Shown in pieces: positions 24,663-36,704 of a stretch of DNA of 64,000 nucleotides. The notes under the pieces are model-generated. The model was not told the origin of the DNA and did no database searches. It saw only the letters and a program-made list of their open reading frames with translations. Source of the stretch: Opisthocomus hoazin (lineage: Eukaryota; Chordata; Aves; Opisthocomiformes; Opisthocomidae); assembly GCF_030867145.1 (NCBI RefSeq), contig NC_134434.1:1550001-1614000 (forward strand), read 5' to 3'. Position 1 is the stretch's first letter, and each line of letters opens with the position of its first letter. The translations under genes and the position numbers were made by a program.

Positions 24663-27600
24663 AAAATTTTCCAAAGCATTTGCACATAAAAACATGAAGC
24701 TTCTTTGCAGAGCTAGGACAAGTCTTTTCCCGACAAAATAAGACACCTTTTTTCATGCTTACATGTCATCCGCTGCTCTTTTAACTTTAGAGGGACCATA
24801 TCAGCAGAAGTACTGCCAAACAGGTTACGTAGAGGTGCACCCAGGTATTAGTGACAAATCCACCCAGCAGCTCATCGTGGTTTGTAAGGAACATATCCCC
24901 AGACAGCCTGCTCTGTCCTTACACCGGCAAGGGGAGGTGGTACGCAACATTAGGCAACCTTGTCAGCATAATTCATGGAGACATATCTAACACAGTTAAG
25001 AATTACTACACAGCAAGACCTTGCGGTAATTTTACACACACCAGGAGCGACTGAGTAGCTTTATACACAGAAAGTAAAAGACAGTAACCCGCGGGAGGGA
25101 TGATGAGAGATGCATCTCTGCTCCAATCCGAGCTTCTGCAGCACTTCCACCTCCCTCCTTATCCTTCCTGGCTTTAAAAGTCACATTACTACGCACACTG
25201 CAGACACAACAGGGCTAATACTGGGCTGCACGTGGAGTCACCGGGATTAACACATTTGACACAATAAAAATCTCTAGCACAGATGGGCTCAAAGCAGAAC
25301 TAATTAGGATACTAATTTCAGGGGCTCTCAACACCCAATGTTGAGGACCCATGAATTTCCCAGTCACAATACATTAGCATTCTTTCGTTTGTTATTTTGT
25401 TTTACTTTTGTGAGTGCAGATTAATGATGAACAAGCAGACACTTCATCAGATGATACTGTGGAAAGCTAATCCAACCAGAGAAGAGGTGATAAGGGAGCA
25501 CAGCAGCTGCTCTCTCTTCTGCAAACTGGCAACCTGCAGTGCTGTGGTGAACAAAAACCACCACCAAGGAGCTGGGAATTAGAGAAAAGACCAAGAAACA
25601 CGAAAGCAGGCTCCTGGCCTGGCAGTAATTACTTTTAGCCTGCAACCCCACAGCTTTACTGTTATAAATCTGAGAACACAAACAGATCTCCCAGGAAAGG
25701 GATCCTGCTTGAGTCCATCCCCAAGTAGACAGTTTCTGCCGTGGTAATAATACCACTGCACTCCAGATAGCTGACTATGTTTAAATTAACCAATCTCTCC
25801 ATGGGGATTTCAAAAAAGCCCTTTAAATTCCCCTAAAAATGCCCTTCTTGAGAACTCAGTTAATCTCAGAATAACAAAACTAACAAAATAACAAAACTAA
25901 AATTTCCAGAGAAACAACTGGTCCGAGCTGATATCTGGAACTTCAGCTCTAAGCTGTACCAAAGCATCTCAGCAGCATTGTACAAGTAGACCAACAGGCA
26001 AAGTTTCAATCTCTATCACAAGGCTTCAGAAAAGGATTATATTGTAAGAAAAAATCTCTTACCTGCCTTCCCAAATTCAGCCACACCTTGATCTAGGGTG
26101 AATTTGTCCATCCAGAAGCTTCTAGCTCTCGTCTGAGCCTGCTTAAGTAGAGCTCCCTGCTGCACAGCTGCCCCATCACCCACCAGTTACCACAGGTTTG
26201 GCCCATTAACCTGATAACGTGCCAGTGTTAATGAGTTCAACCTGTCCTTACTCCTGGCACAAATCCATTTGCGTAGCCATTTCTGAAATACCTTGGATGG
26301 TCATGGTTCTTAGTACAAGTAAGAGACAGTTATTGCCCAGTATGGTGAAAAATCCAGTGTTGTAATTAAAAAATAGTCTAAAATGGACAAATATGTACCT
26401 GCTCCTTCTGAATTCTGTGGGAATAAGACCTAGCCTCATGATTTGGACAGGCTTTTCCATGTTGTAAGGGCTTGCTGAATCTGTGCTTCATTTGCAAGGC
26501 TTGAGGTGAGCAGTAGGTGATATGAAGTAGGTCTTCAGTGTTAAACCCCATGACTACTCCAGCCAGTGAGGGCAGGAAGAGAAGCAATGACCCCAGGCTC
26601 TCCGAAACATGTGGTGCAAGTTTCTCCTACTGACTCCAGCCAGAGCATGGTGCTCAGCATCTCAAAAATCAAGGGTTTCTGCAATCTAAGACCATGACCC
26701 CATAACCCTTCATCCACCCAGAAACACCTGACGTACCCAGCTGATATTTTACCAGGTAAAAACTTCAGAATAAGTCGTAAGTGCAAACACTTGATGAAAT
26801 GCAGAACTCTTTGAAATGCTTTTAAAAGTCCTTTGCATTCATGAAATGGACAGAAAATAAATATATACATTTGAGCTCTTTAGAGTGATCTCACTTCTGC
26901 TACAACACACGTGTGCAAGCGTATACTCCAGCAATTAATGATGCTTATAAATGCTATGATACCACTCTGTGTGCAGGGACCAGCAGTTGATATTTATGAA
27001 GTCTTAAGTAATTTTGCCTAATAAAGTTAATGAAGTATGTATCAGTAGCTGGAGTATATAAATCCCTTCACTTTTATCACCACGAGATACAGGTATATAA
27101 AATCACTACTGTAAAAATTTACTAAACTCACTTAATTTTTACAAGTTTTCTTCCCTAACCCTTCTTACTACGCTGGAAATGGCACGTCCGCTTGCACAGT
27201 GAAACGTATCTGTAAGCGATATCGCCACGTGCTTCACAGAAACGTGCAGCCTGGCTGTGTCCTTGAGAGCAAAGGCTCATTTGCTATCAAAATGCAGGAA
27301 AACTATGAGGGGAGAAAACTAATGAAGCAATGACACACTCATCAGAAACATAATCTAACTGTGAAGTAGCCCTATTAAAAATACTGGCTAACTTTGCACA
27401 GACTTATAACTGTTCTGAGTGTTCACAGCAATTACATGCCTCATATTTTCAGATTAAGAGCTGAGCTAGAGGCTTTCTGCAATCTTTTTTCTAGGGTCTT
27501 CTCTGAGTCTGCCTGAAAGGAAGGATGAGGTTCCCAGAGGATAGATTGGGGGGGAAGGCAGAAAAGCTCAGAAGAAAAAGAGCAACTTGTGAATTTTGGG

Positions 27601-29724
27601 ACTCCGTGAAGCATCAGGCAAGAGCAGCCATAGGCCTCACTGCTTCTACTGAAGTAGTAAGATGGACCTGTACCCAGAACCACACCAGCCCTGACATACC
27701 GTGTTATCACTCGTTAGCCAGACTGCTAAAATACTGATTACCAGAGACACTTGGTGCCTGGAAATATTGCGACCTATAAGCAGTGGAAGAAAAATGAGGT
27801 TCCCCTCCCCTTGAGCATCCTCCCCACGCTGAACTCCTGCCTTGAGGTACAACGCATCAGTGGCCGAGCATTAACCTTCACCTTGTCTCACCAGGCTTTT
27901 ACCAGCCCTTCTAGAGCCTCCTTGCACGAAAAAGCATCCAAATAACATCCCCTTGCATCCGACTGGGATAACAGAAGCTATTTCACAGCAAGAGCGAAGG
28001 CTGCTTGTGCTTGCTGAGCCGTGTGAGGAGCACTTGGCCGGGCTGCCCGCGACTGCCGGCCAGGCAGCCATGCCCACGCAGGGCACGGAGGGGCTGGGGC
28101 AGGCACTCCTCTTCTGCTGAGCCCTTTGGTAGGAACATGTTAATCACTGTAATTAAAAGTTAGTCAAATCTTCCGGAGCTGGGAAAGTGGGATGCCAGAG
28201 ACCTGACCTGTTCATTAATTTATCATATGTGTTTCACCTTCATTTGTTCTTGGCGATGTTTTGCATAGGCACACACAGGTTTCTGAGCTGAACACGCCGG
28301 AAAATGGTGGATTTACTCCATGCCACCAAAATACTAAATCAGTTACACCAGCTTCTGAGATTCATATCCCTTCAGAGCTCAAACACCCACTCGTTTATTA
28401 TTCTATTTGGAAAATCTTACATGGTACTCAGGTTTTCTCCCTCTAGGGGAAATCGGCATACGGCAAAGGCAGGAGTAAGGCATTAAACGCGTTCAAGTGA
28501 AGTTCTGTTCCCATTTTAATTGCTCTGAGGTGAAGACACGATTTGCTGGAGGATATAGTCAAACAAATCAGTGAGTTACTACGGCTGTATTCATTTTAAA
28601 GGTGTGCCCCAAAAAATGTAGTTTCCACAGGTATCCCTCAGCTTCCTTCTGGATAAGAGCTAGGAGCGTACCGCATCCAGCACACGGTTCTGTGCGCGTT
28701 GCAGTGAGACACTGGTTTGGTAAGACACCCCCAGTTCAGATAAGCCAAATAGCAATAGGTAATTATTTCAGCATTAGATACAACGCTGACTGCGTGTTGC
28801 TGAACACTTTTTTTCAATTTGTCATTTAAGTCTTGTGCAGTGCCCTGATGCAGCCTGCAGAAATCATCACAGATTAAAACGCCCATAGACAGCTTCTTGT
28901 AGACCTTTAGCTCACTGCTGGGTAATCTTTTTGCTATTAGGTATGTCACAGCCCCTAATTATTGGACCTACCCCTAATGTGACTGGAATTCACTTTATTG
29001 ACAAGAAACCAGACAGCTAATATAAAAGACAGTCTCCAGGCTTTGTGTAAAAAATTACTTCTCAGAGATTTGGGGAGAAGTTTATTCCATCTCTCTTAAA
29101 GGCTTTATTTAATGTCTCTGACAGAGAGAAGACAGATGGTCACACAAAATGTTTAGGACCTTAGACAAAATTGACAGTGGAAAAGCAGCTCTAGCATTAT
29201 TAGACATGCAGAGAGCAGGACATCTGTGCAAGTTTCAACAAAGATAGTTCTTTGTACATGGCCCTGACCATAGCCAATTTAATTGCATCCATGTTTCCTG
29301 CAAGATCCGCCTCCATGTTCCTGGATTGCATCTTCATCTGTATCCAAACAAGCCACAGGAACTTACAAATTTTTGTGCAAGACTGAATTTTAAGCAACAG
29401 TCTGAACTTTTGTAAGCTATCTTTGCAGAAGCCTGCCAAAGCTGACAGGTTAGTTAGAAATGCTGATACGAGTGTCAGTTCCCACGGGACTAGTATTCTT
29501 CACAAAAATCTAAATACCGTATTCATCAGCAGAGTCACTTTTAAGTATCAGGGGAAGGAGAACAGATTGGAGAATGACTGAAACACCTTAAGTATCATTC
29601 CAGAACTGCAAGCCAGTAAAAAGGGAAGTTGCAGGCATGCATGCAAGACGAGAACAAGGCATAGTCTTCAATGAGACAAGCTAATCTAGTGTTTAAAAAA
29701 AAGTGACAGGAAATCAAGAAACTA

Positions 29725-29815
29725 ATTCCCAGTTCTGACTCGGCATGTAATTCATTTCACCTCTGTACCTCTTTCCCCCACCCATGAGATGAGCCTAATA
29801 CTGCTGTGCCTTGCC
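29725..29815 (+). mobile_element. MIR-like ancient SINE relic
   Basis: TTCCCAGTTCTGACTC, then TTCATTTCACCTCTGTACCT and CCCATGAGATGAGCCTAATA, match the order of the MIR 3' half (CTTAACCTCTCTGTGCCTCAG then ATCTGTAAAATGGGGATAAT). Confidence 0.52.
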
Positions 29816-32800
29816 TTAATCAAGCCCTCCTGGATCCTCAGACGGAAGGGGCTGCAGGTACAGGTGGTTACAATCACAGAACACATCAACATTTTGCCAT
29901 AACTTTGCCCTGCTGGGCTTCAGGACACCGATTTGAGTCACACAGTGCTTTCCCTTTAAGACTATCGAGTGGACAATGTACCTGCAGTAAGTACAAATTG
30001 CTGTTACATGAAGAACCAGAGGATGAGTTTTCAACAAAACACTGGTTTCTCGTCTGACCACAGTAATCTGCACCTTTGCTAGTCTGTGCCTGTCACACCT
30101 TTTATGCAAACACCTGGAGGAATGTTCGAAACACAGATTGAGCTTCACAGCACTGCTAGGGGATAAGTGTGAAGCTGCATCATTTCTTCAAAAGCCAGAA
30201 GAAAATAAGATACATAATCCCTATCCTACAACAGGAATGGGTATTGTTTCCTGAATTTCAAAAAGGCTCTCAAATCTCCAACATCTTAGACTTACCCTGA
30301 AGTTACACAGAGCTGTTCATGAAGCTTAACTAAGTAAAATCTAAAACATTTGATCGGCCCCATTATAATCTGTATATTACTGAACTCCTCAGTATCTTCA
30401 GAGTAAGCCATTTGCTATCAGGGCTGCTGTCACACATCACTTAAACCAGGAATAAGAGTCACAAAAAAAGTTTTCCACTCAGCTGGAAACAGCACTCAGT
30501 CTTTTTTTTCCTGTAACTGAAATCTCCACACTTGAGGGATCCCAAGCACAGCCTCTATTCTCTTCCACAATTGTGCTAGAATAAGTCATTACATCCAGTT
30601 ACAATAGATCAAGACAAATGTAGGGATAAAAAAAAAATCTGTATTATTCTGTCAATGTTCTTTTTCTGAAAAAGAAAACTAATTTTGCTCAGTTTTGGCC
30701 AAGTATCTGTCCATAATACTCATATCTTTTACAGTAATTAACATCATTCCATAGCCTCATCTCCGTATGTGGTATAACACATGGCTGAAATACTCCAGCA
30801 CAAAGTGGTCTGAGAGCTGACAGCCCATGAATTCCTCTGTAGTGACTACAAGCAGCTTGGGGGACTGACTCTGCTAGACAAAATTTCTGCAGATGAAAGA
30901 CTAGTTTTTGTTAACATAGACATAAATACTTTTATAAGCAATAATGGCTGTTACACACAAAATTAACTTGCACAAATTTGTCTCATTCATGAATCCCATG
31001 TCATTTTCCTATTATATTTACCCAACGACTTCTTGGGTGTCCTCAATTTAACGTAACCTTGAATTTTCTATTATCAAAGGCCTTTCCATTCATTCCCAAA
31101 CTACAATTGCTTCACCTCACAGTATAGGTATCTTCCCTCCAGCTTACCCTTACTGAAGCACACTGCAGCTAGGACAGGGGAGTCACAATTGTGCCATGGC
31201 GTAACAGATACTTGTGTTAAAAATTACTCTTAGCAGTCCAAATTCAACACCCTGCAGGATTCATGACGGAATTAATCAGTGCAAAATGTTAGTGATCAAC
31301 GGGGCACAATTTTTTCATCTGTTATCTAGTTTGTATCTTTCCAACCTACAAAGAAACTTCTTCAGCAAGTTGAGCTGTTATCTCCAGAATCCAACGCCTG
31401 CGTGCAGAAAAAGGTAGGTTGCATGGTCTCCCCAGGCCACTGAAGTCTGTTAGAGCCCACAAAAGCATGGCTGTGATTGCAGTCACGTGTAACATGTTTG
31501 TACAAATAAAGGACAACATTCTCCAGGGAAGGACAATGCAGCTATGGAGAACAGCGAGGCTCAGAACCAGCTCTTGCAACAAATTTCATGAGAGAAGCTA
31601 CATAAAAATTAAAAAAGGCTTAATTCTTTCATTCTTAATGCAATTCCTCCCAGTAGATCAGGGCTAATAGTTTTTCACCAAGTAACTGAAACAATCCCAT
31701 GAACAGCAGGATGCTGAGGTTCTGAGTGACAACACAGGTTTTTGAACCATCATTTTTGAATTGCAGGTACTCAAAACACCTTTTCTCTTCCAGTAACTTA
31801 GAAATCTGCATCCAAAGCTTAAAACAGATTGAAGAGGAATAAAGAACCCTTGCGTTCAAGCATGTGATGCAAACCCTTAGCTAAACACTACACTGCATCA
31901 GGATTTGCAGGCAGAAGTTATTCGGTCTTCATAGAACGGATGTGTCTTCAAAGATCCTAAACTGAAGTTCAGCTCCCCCTCCAGTTCCTCCCAGCCACAT
32001 ACATCTGTTAAAAACATCTTGCTAGGCTTAATTTCTGAAGCCAATCTCATTTCAGTAGAAACTGACTAAAAATATAATAGAACACATACTAAACCCATGA
32101 TAAATACGGATCCCTGATCTTCTGACAAGGCAGAAGAATAGCAACGGGTAGCAATTACAAGCAAGTGCTCCTGCATCACGTTTCCAAACTCCCCTCCGCT
32201 TCAACTCTTCCTCCCATCTGTTTAAGCATAATAAAACATTCAATATTGAACACAAAATGGAAGTCTCATATGGCAGGCAATCTTATGTGTAAAATATAAC
32301 ACTATGAAGACTGAGATCTCAGGCACATTTTACAATATCTATTATGAAAACCAAATCATATTGCAGTCATTTAAAAGTGTCTGATCAGCTTCTAAGACTT
32401 CATTCAGGGGTCTCAAAGTAATTTAATAAGATGTATAGCTTGCATAGTTGTAATCATTGGAACAAAATACACAGGTGCAGACTGCCTCAATGAAAGTGTC
32501 CCAACATGGGTTAGACTGCATTTCCATCTCACTGCGACACAAGCATGGGACAAAACCACCTGAGTACCCAAGAGATGTTTTGTTCCCAAAAAAAAACCCA
32601 ATCCTTGTTCCATCCTTGCAACAGAAGAAATCCAAACGATGACAGTAATATGTCATTAAGCACCCAGCACATCGCTGCTGCTAGTTATCCAAAAGGAAAT
32701 GCAGCATAAATACAGCAGAATTCAGTGCAAGAGTCTGCGACGGTGTGGTGTATTAGATGCCAGTTACACTCCCGCAGGTACTGGACAGCAGTAACTGAGG

Positions 32801-34189
32801 ATTTTTTTCCTGTACAGACTTACAACTCATAGCAAAAAAAGGGATTTAGAGGATCAACGGAGGCCTTTAAATACCTCAAGAAACATCCTTAGGCAAGGCA
32901 CCAGCTTTTCAAGCTGTGCTATGACTGCCACGTTCACTAGATGGGTTCAGCACTACATCCAAACGGGAGAATCTAATTTGCTGTCTGATCAGCAAGCATT
33001 TCGAAAAAACATGTAGCAGTTGAAACAGCTCCGCATGGAAGAGATTTACAGAACCATAACTTTCCAAATAATTTTGAGAGCAGCAATCCTGGATATCGAA
33101 TGAGACACAGGAAAAAATATCAGTCATTCAAGAAAACACCTGCACCACAAACAGCTCTCAAACAGGAGCAAGGTCAAACAGCAGATCTGAGACAGATTTA
33201 GACTTCGCAGCAAACCCAATAATCCAAATAACCAGTGTTGCTCTAACATGTAGTCAGGTTTGGATTTTTTTTTTCTTGGAGGTTTCCTTTCTAAGCACTA
33301 ACCAGATTCATTCTATTTAGCTTGCAAAATCGGACAAGATCACAGCCTGAAGGGGAAAGGCTGTGGTGATAAATATTTAATGGACTACATCAATAAAATT
33401 TATTTTGCCAAGGAGAATGGAAGGAGAGGAAAAGCAGAGAAATAATTCATTAAAAGAACTTCAGCTTAGCAATGACAGAAAAAAAGCCACGCTAGGAAAA
33501 AAGGAATTAAACACCAAGAGGTTTTAAATAGGTCAGAAGCTTAAATACTCTTAACACATGGCAAACTGACAGAGCTGAGTTTTTCAGAGCGAGAGTACAG
33601 TGGTATGTATACTTAACAGTAATTCATGCCATTGCAAATAAATATCCCTGGATGCACTAGTAACAGTTTCAACTTCTTGCCATACTTCATATCATCCAAC
33701 CTTTAAGACCTTTTCATTACATGAAAATGACATTGCTCAAAATCCATTAAGAAATGCAACAAGCACCTTGAAGTTTCCTTTATTTCTCCAGGCAATAGTT
33801 TTCCCTATTTCATATTGGATGGGGCAGCAAGTTATGTTTTCCAGAAGACAAAAATGCAACAAGAAGAATTAAGGTATTTAGTAGAAAGTTGAAACATTCT
33901 TCTACTGCAGTGCTCCCCATAACTCAGTATAGAGTTTAGGATTTGCATCTTACATCACAGAATTTGCAAAAAGAAATGTTTAATCTCTCCTTCCTGCCAC
34001 TATTTGAAATGATTTGCAGTGATACAAGAGCATACAGCACTTCAGTATGTCTTGTAACACCTTTTCCACTTCACTCTCCTGCGCATTCCACTCTGGACCT
34101 CTTACAACCAGAAGTCAGCAGAATGGGCAAGGACCAACCTCAGAAGCTGTTGTGCTTATCCTATCGAACAACTCCAGGAATCCATTAAT

Positions 34190-34260
34190 TCTCAGGTTCT
34201 AATTCTAGATCTGTCAATGACTTGCTATATGGCTTTGAATCACTGGATTTGAGATGATTT
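34190..34260 (+). mobile_element. Possible MIR-like SINE relic
   Basis: TTCTAGATCTGTCAATGACT then TGCTATATGGCTTTGAATCA resembles the MIR core (CTGCCACTTACTAGCTGTGT, GACCTTGGGCAAGTCAC). The match is short. Confidence 0.4.
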
Positions 34261-34597
34261 TTTGGGTTTTTTTACAGGTGGAGAAGCACATACTGTGTAA
34301 AGAGGGGCACAGTCTCAGGACAAGCTGATTAAATGGTATTAAAATACTTCACAGCTACTTCAGTGAGATTTGGTAAAAGACTTAATATATTTTAAAACCT
34401 ACCTTTATAGAAGTCTTAGATTTAACAGTATTGTGGATGAAGTCACAACACCTAAACCTTCCTAACAATCAAAATAGAAAGATGATTAAAAAAAGGCAAG
34501 TTGTGTCCACAGTCACAACCTTGCTCACCAGCAGTGCTATCATGGGACAAACTGTTCAGTAACACAAGGCTGTCAAGTCTACAAATGTGATTAAGCG

Positions 34598-34612
34598 CTG
34601 CCCTCTAGTGCA
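34598..34612 (-). promoter_or_regulatory. CTCF-like motif downstream of UTP18
   Basis: The minus strand reads GCACTAGAGGGCAGC within TGCACTAGAGGGCAGC, one mismatch from CCASYAGRKGGCRSY. It lies about 2.1 kb beyond the UTP18 stop codon, pointing away from the motif at 58.5 kb. Confidence 0.55.
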
Positions 34613-35857
34613 CCCACCAGCCAGTTTCAGCATCTAGACTGCTAAAGTTCAACACAAATCTCAGTCCCAGCCAGATTTTAGCTAGGTTTGTTGGTAACAG
34701 ACGAATCCTACACCGAGGAACTTAATAAAGTGTGCTTATGATTTAATTTTACTCTTCCATATTAGGGTCTTTAGGTTTAGCACTGCAATAAGGAGTCATT
34801 TTAACACCTCCACAGCATATTCTGCTTTTTTCTCTGGTTTGTGAAAGTTCTCATCTTACAATTAATCACTGGCAAAGCCATTTTAAAAATACAGAAAACA
34901 CAATATTCTATTTTTAAAAACAGTACAAGTATTTAACAACAAGCTCGTATCTTTGACATTTTTGATAGGGTTCTAGAATTAGCTTTTTCTCATGCTCAAG
35001 AGTACCTCTTTTGTAATGCCACTTTCACTGAAGGCTTAAAGACTTCACTACTCATTACTGGAGCACCTTGACTCTCTTGACGTTACTGCCCAAAAAGCTC
35101 CCTCATGCGAAGTGGACAGACATAGTAGTCACAATTTATTCTCAAAGTGGGGTTTTTGTTGTAGCAGATTCTCATTCAACTTATGGTTCATGTATTTAAA
35201 AAGTAAGAGGTGGCCACTTCAGGAACAAAGCAATCAGAGGTGTGGTATTTGGCATCAGATGAAGAACCATTAACAACATCTGTAAAGCAGTCCTTGCTAG
35301 GCAACCCTAATGGTATCAGAATTTCACAATTCATTTAAAAACCAAGTATGAAGTGATGCTCGGGAAGCTTTGCTTTCACAGAAACATAAGAACGACATCT
35401 TCCTTAGGAATTAAAACCACATTACACGCAGTTGTAAAAAAACCACAGGAGGCAGTAAGCACAACTGAGGGTGCTGTTTCCCACTGTTGGATTTAGGCTA
35501 TCTTTAAGCTATAGCTGGCCCATTAAGTTGAGCCGAACTACAACGCCTGCATCAACAGGGTTTCAAGATAGTTTGCTCCTCCAGTCACCAAAATGCTGTT
35601 TCCAACCCATTCTCGCATGAACCCGGCTGATGGAAAACCTCAAGCTAAATGCACGGAGCGGAGGTTACAGCTTACACAAAACTAAAGTCTTCTGTTTCAG
35701 CACTGGAATACTTCATATGCTCATAATAACTAAAGACATTTAAGTGCTTCTTGAAGGTATTAGCTCGAACACCAGCCATTAAAATCTATTTAGTCATTTG
35801 CTTACACCAAACATTGGAAAAAGTTGAAACAACTTGCCTGGAAACTTCTCAGGTACA

Positions 35858-35863
35858 TTTATT
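35858..35863 (-). promoter_or_regulatory. Candidate UTP18 polyadenylation signal (AATAAA)
   Basis: This is the first AATAAA on the minus strand that I find after the UTP18 stop codon, implying a 3' UTR of about 0.8 kb. A GT-rich stretch (TGTTTGGTGT) follows roughly 50 nt downstream, as expected of a cleavage site. A later AATAAA at 35135-35140 is an alternative. No transcript evidence is available here. Confidence 0.45.
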
Positions 35864-36679
35864 AAGGCAGAACATTCAAAACCACATATGTTACATTACT
35901 ATTTTTGAACTTCCATATAAAATTAAAAAAAAACTTCTTTGATTTTGTCAGCATACTTGTATCTGCAGGTTCCACCACCTGGGGAAAAATCAGTACAGAG
36001 AATTTCGTTAGTATCTTCCAAATATTTAGCCATCTTAAAATTTCATGCAAGCTTAACATGCAGAAGACTTATCTGCTTCCAGTCTCAGTAAGTTTAGCTT
36101 CCAATCATTAACACGTTTTGGGTCAAACAGAACTACTGTACTACTGTGAAGGCTACAGGTCTTGCCAGTTTCCCAAGAGAAGGTTAAAGTGTACAATAAA
36201 ATCATCTGCACACAAGCTACGCTTTAAACTTCAGTAATTTATGTAATCTACATATGAAATTATGCACACTCACGTGGGCTCACTTACATGACTTCATAGC
36301 AAGATCAAGCCAAGTATCTGCCATCCTACAGCTGTTTTTAACACTGCCTATGAGTTTGATTTAAATATATTCAGATTTTTAAAACTGCTCTCAACAGGAC
36401 TGAGCAGCAGTTTAGTTGAACTATCAACTCCCTGCAAGAGTATCATTAGAAAAGCTGAGACTGACAAGACAAGCCTGACTCTTGCCCGTCATGTGGAGCC
36501 TACTACGTGAGTGATGCAGACAGAATACTGCGTAATCTGAAACTGGTAAGAATTTCTTGTCACCATCTGTAAAGAGGTGGAGGTAGCAAATGAAAATAAG
36601 GTTCCTTAAGGCAATGTTGTCAGGAGTTCTAATGCTATGTTTACCCCAGTTACTGGTCCATTGTCTCCTGTATCTTCTT

Positions 36680-36704
36680 TTAAAAATCTGAATAATGTTT
36701 CAGC
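36680..36704 (-). CDS. UTP18: UTP18 exon 13, terminal coding exon with stop
   Basis: Acceptor ATTTTTCAG is followed by 25 coding nt giving LKHYSDF and TAA. The human protein ends LHHYSDF, so this tiny exon is secure although far too short for an ORF search. The Arg before it is split across intron 12. Untranslated sequence follows towards lower coordinates. Confidence 0.93.

Larger units (their letters stand above)
24663..34594. other. Intergenic, no supported gene
   Basis: No convincing exon pairs or recognisable proteins on either strand. A conserved-looking AT-rich stretch at about 28.13-28.26 kb carries TAATCACTGTAATTA and TTTCACCT words. One MIR-like relic lies near 29.75 kb and another near 34.2 kb. 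Confidence 0.5.
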
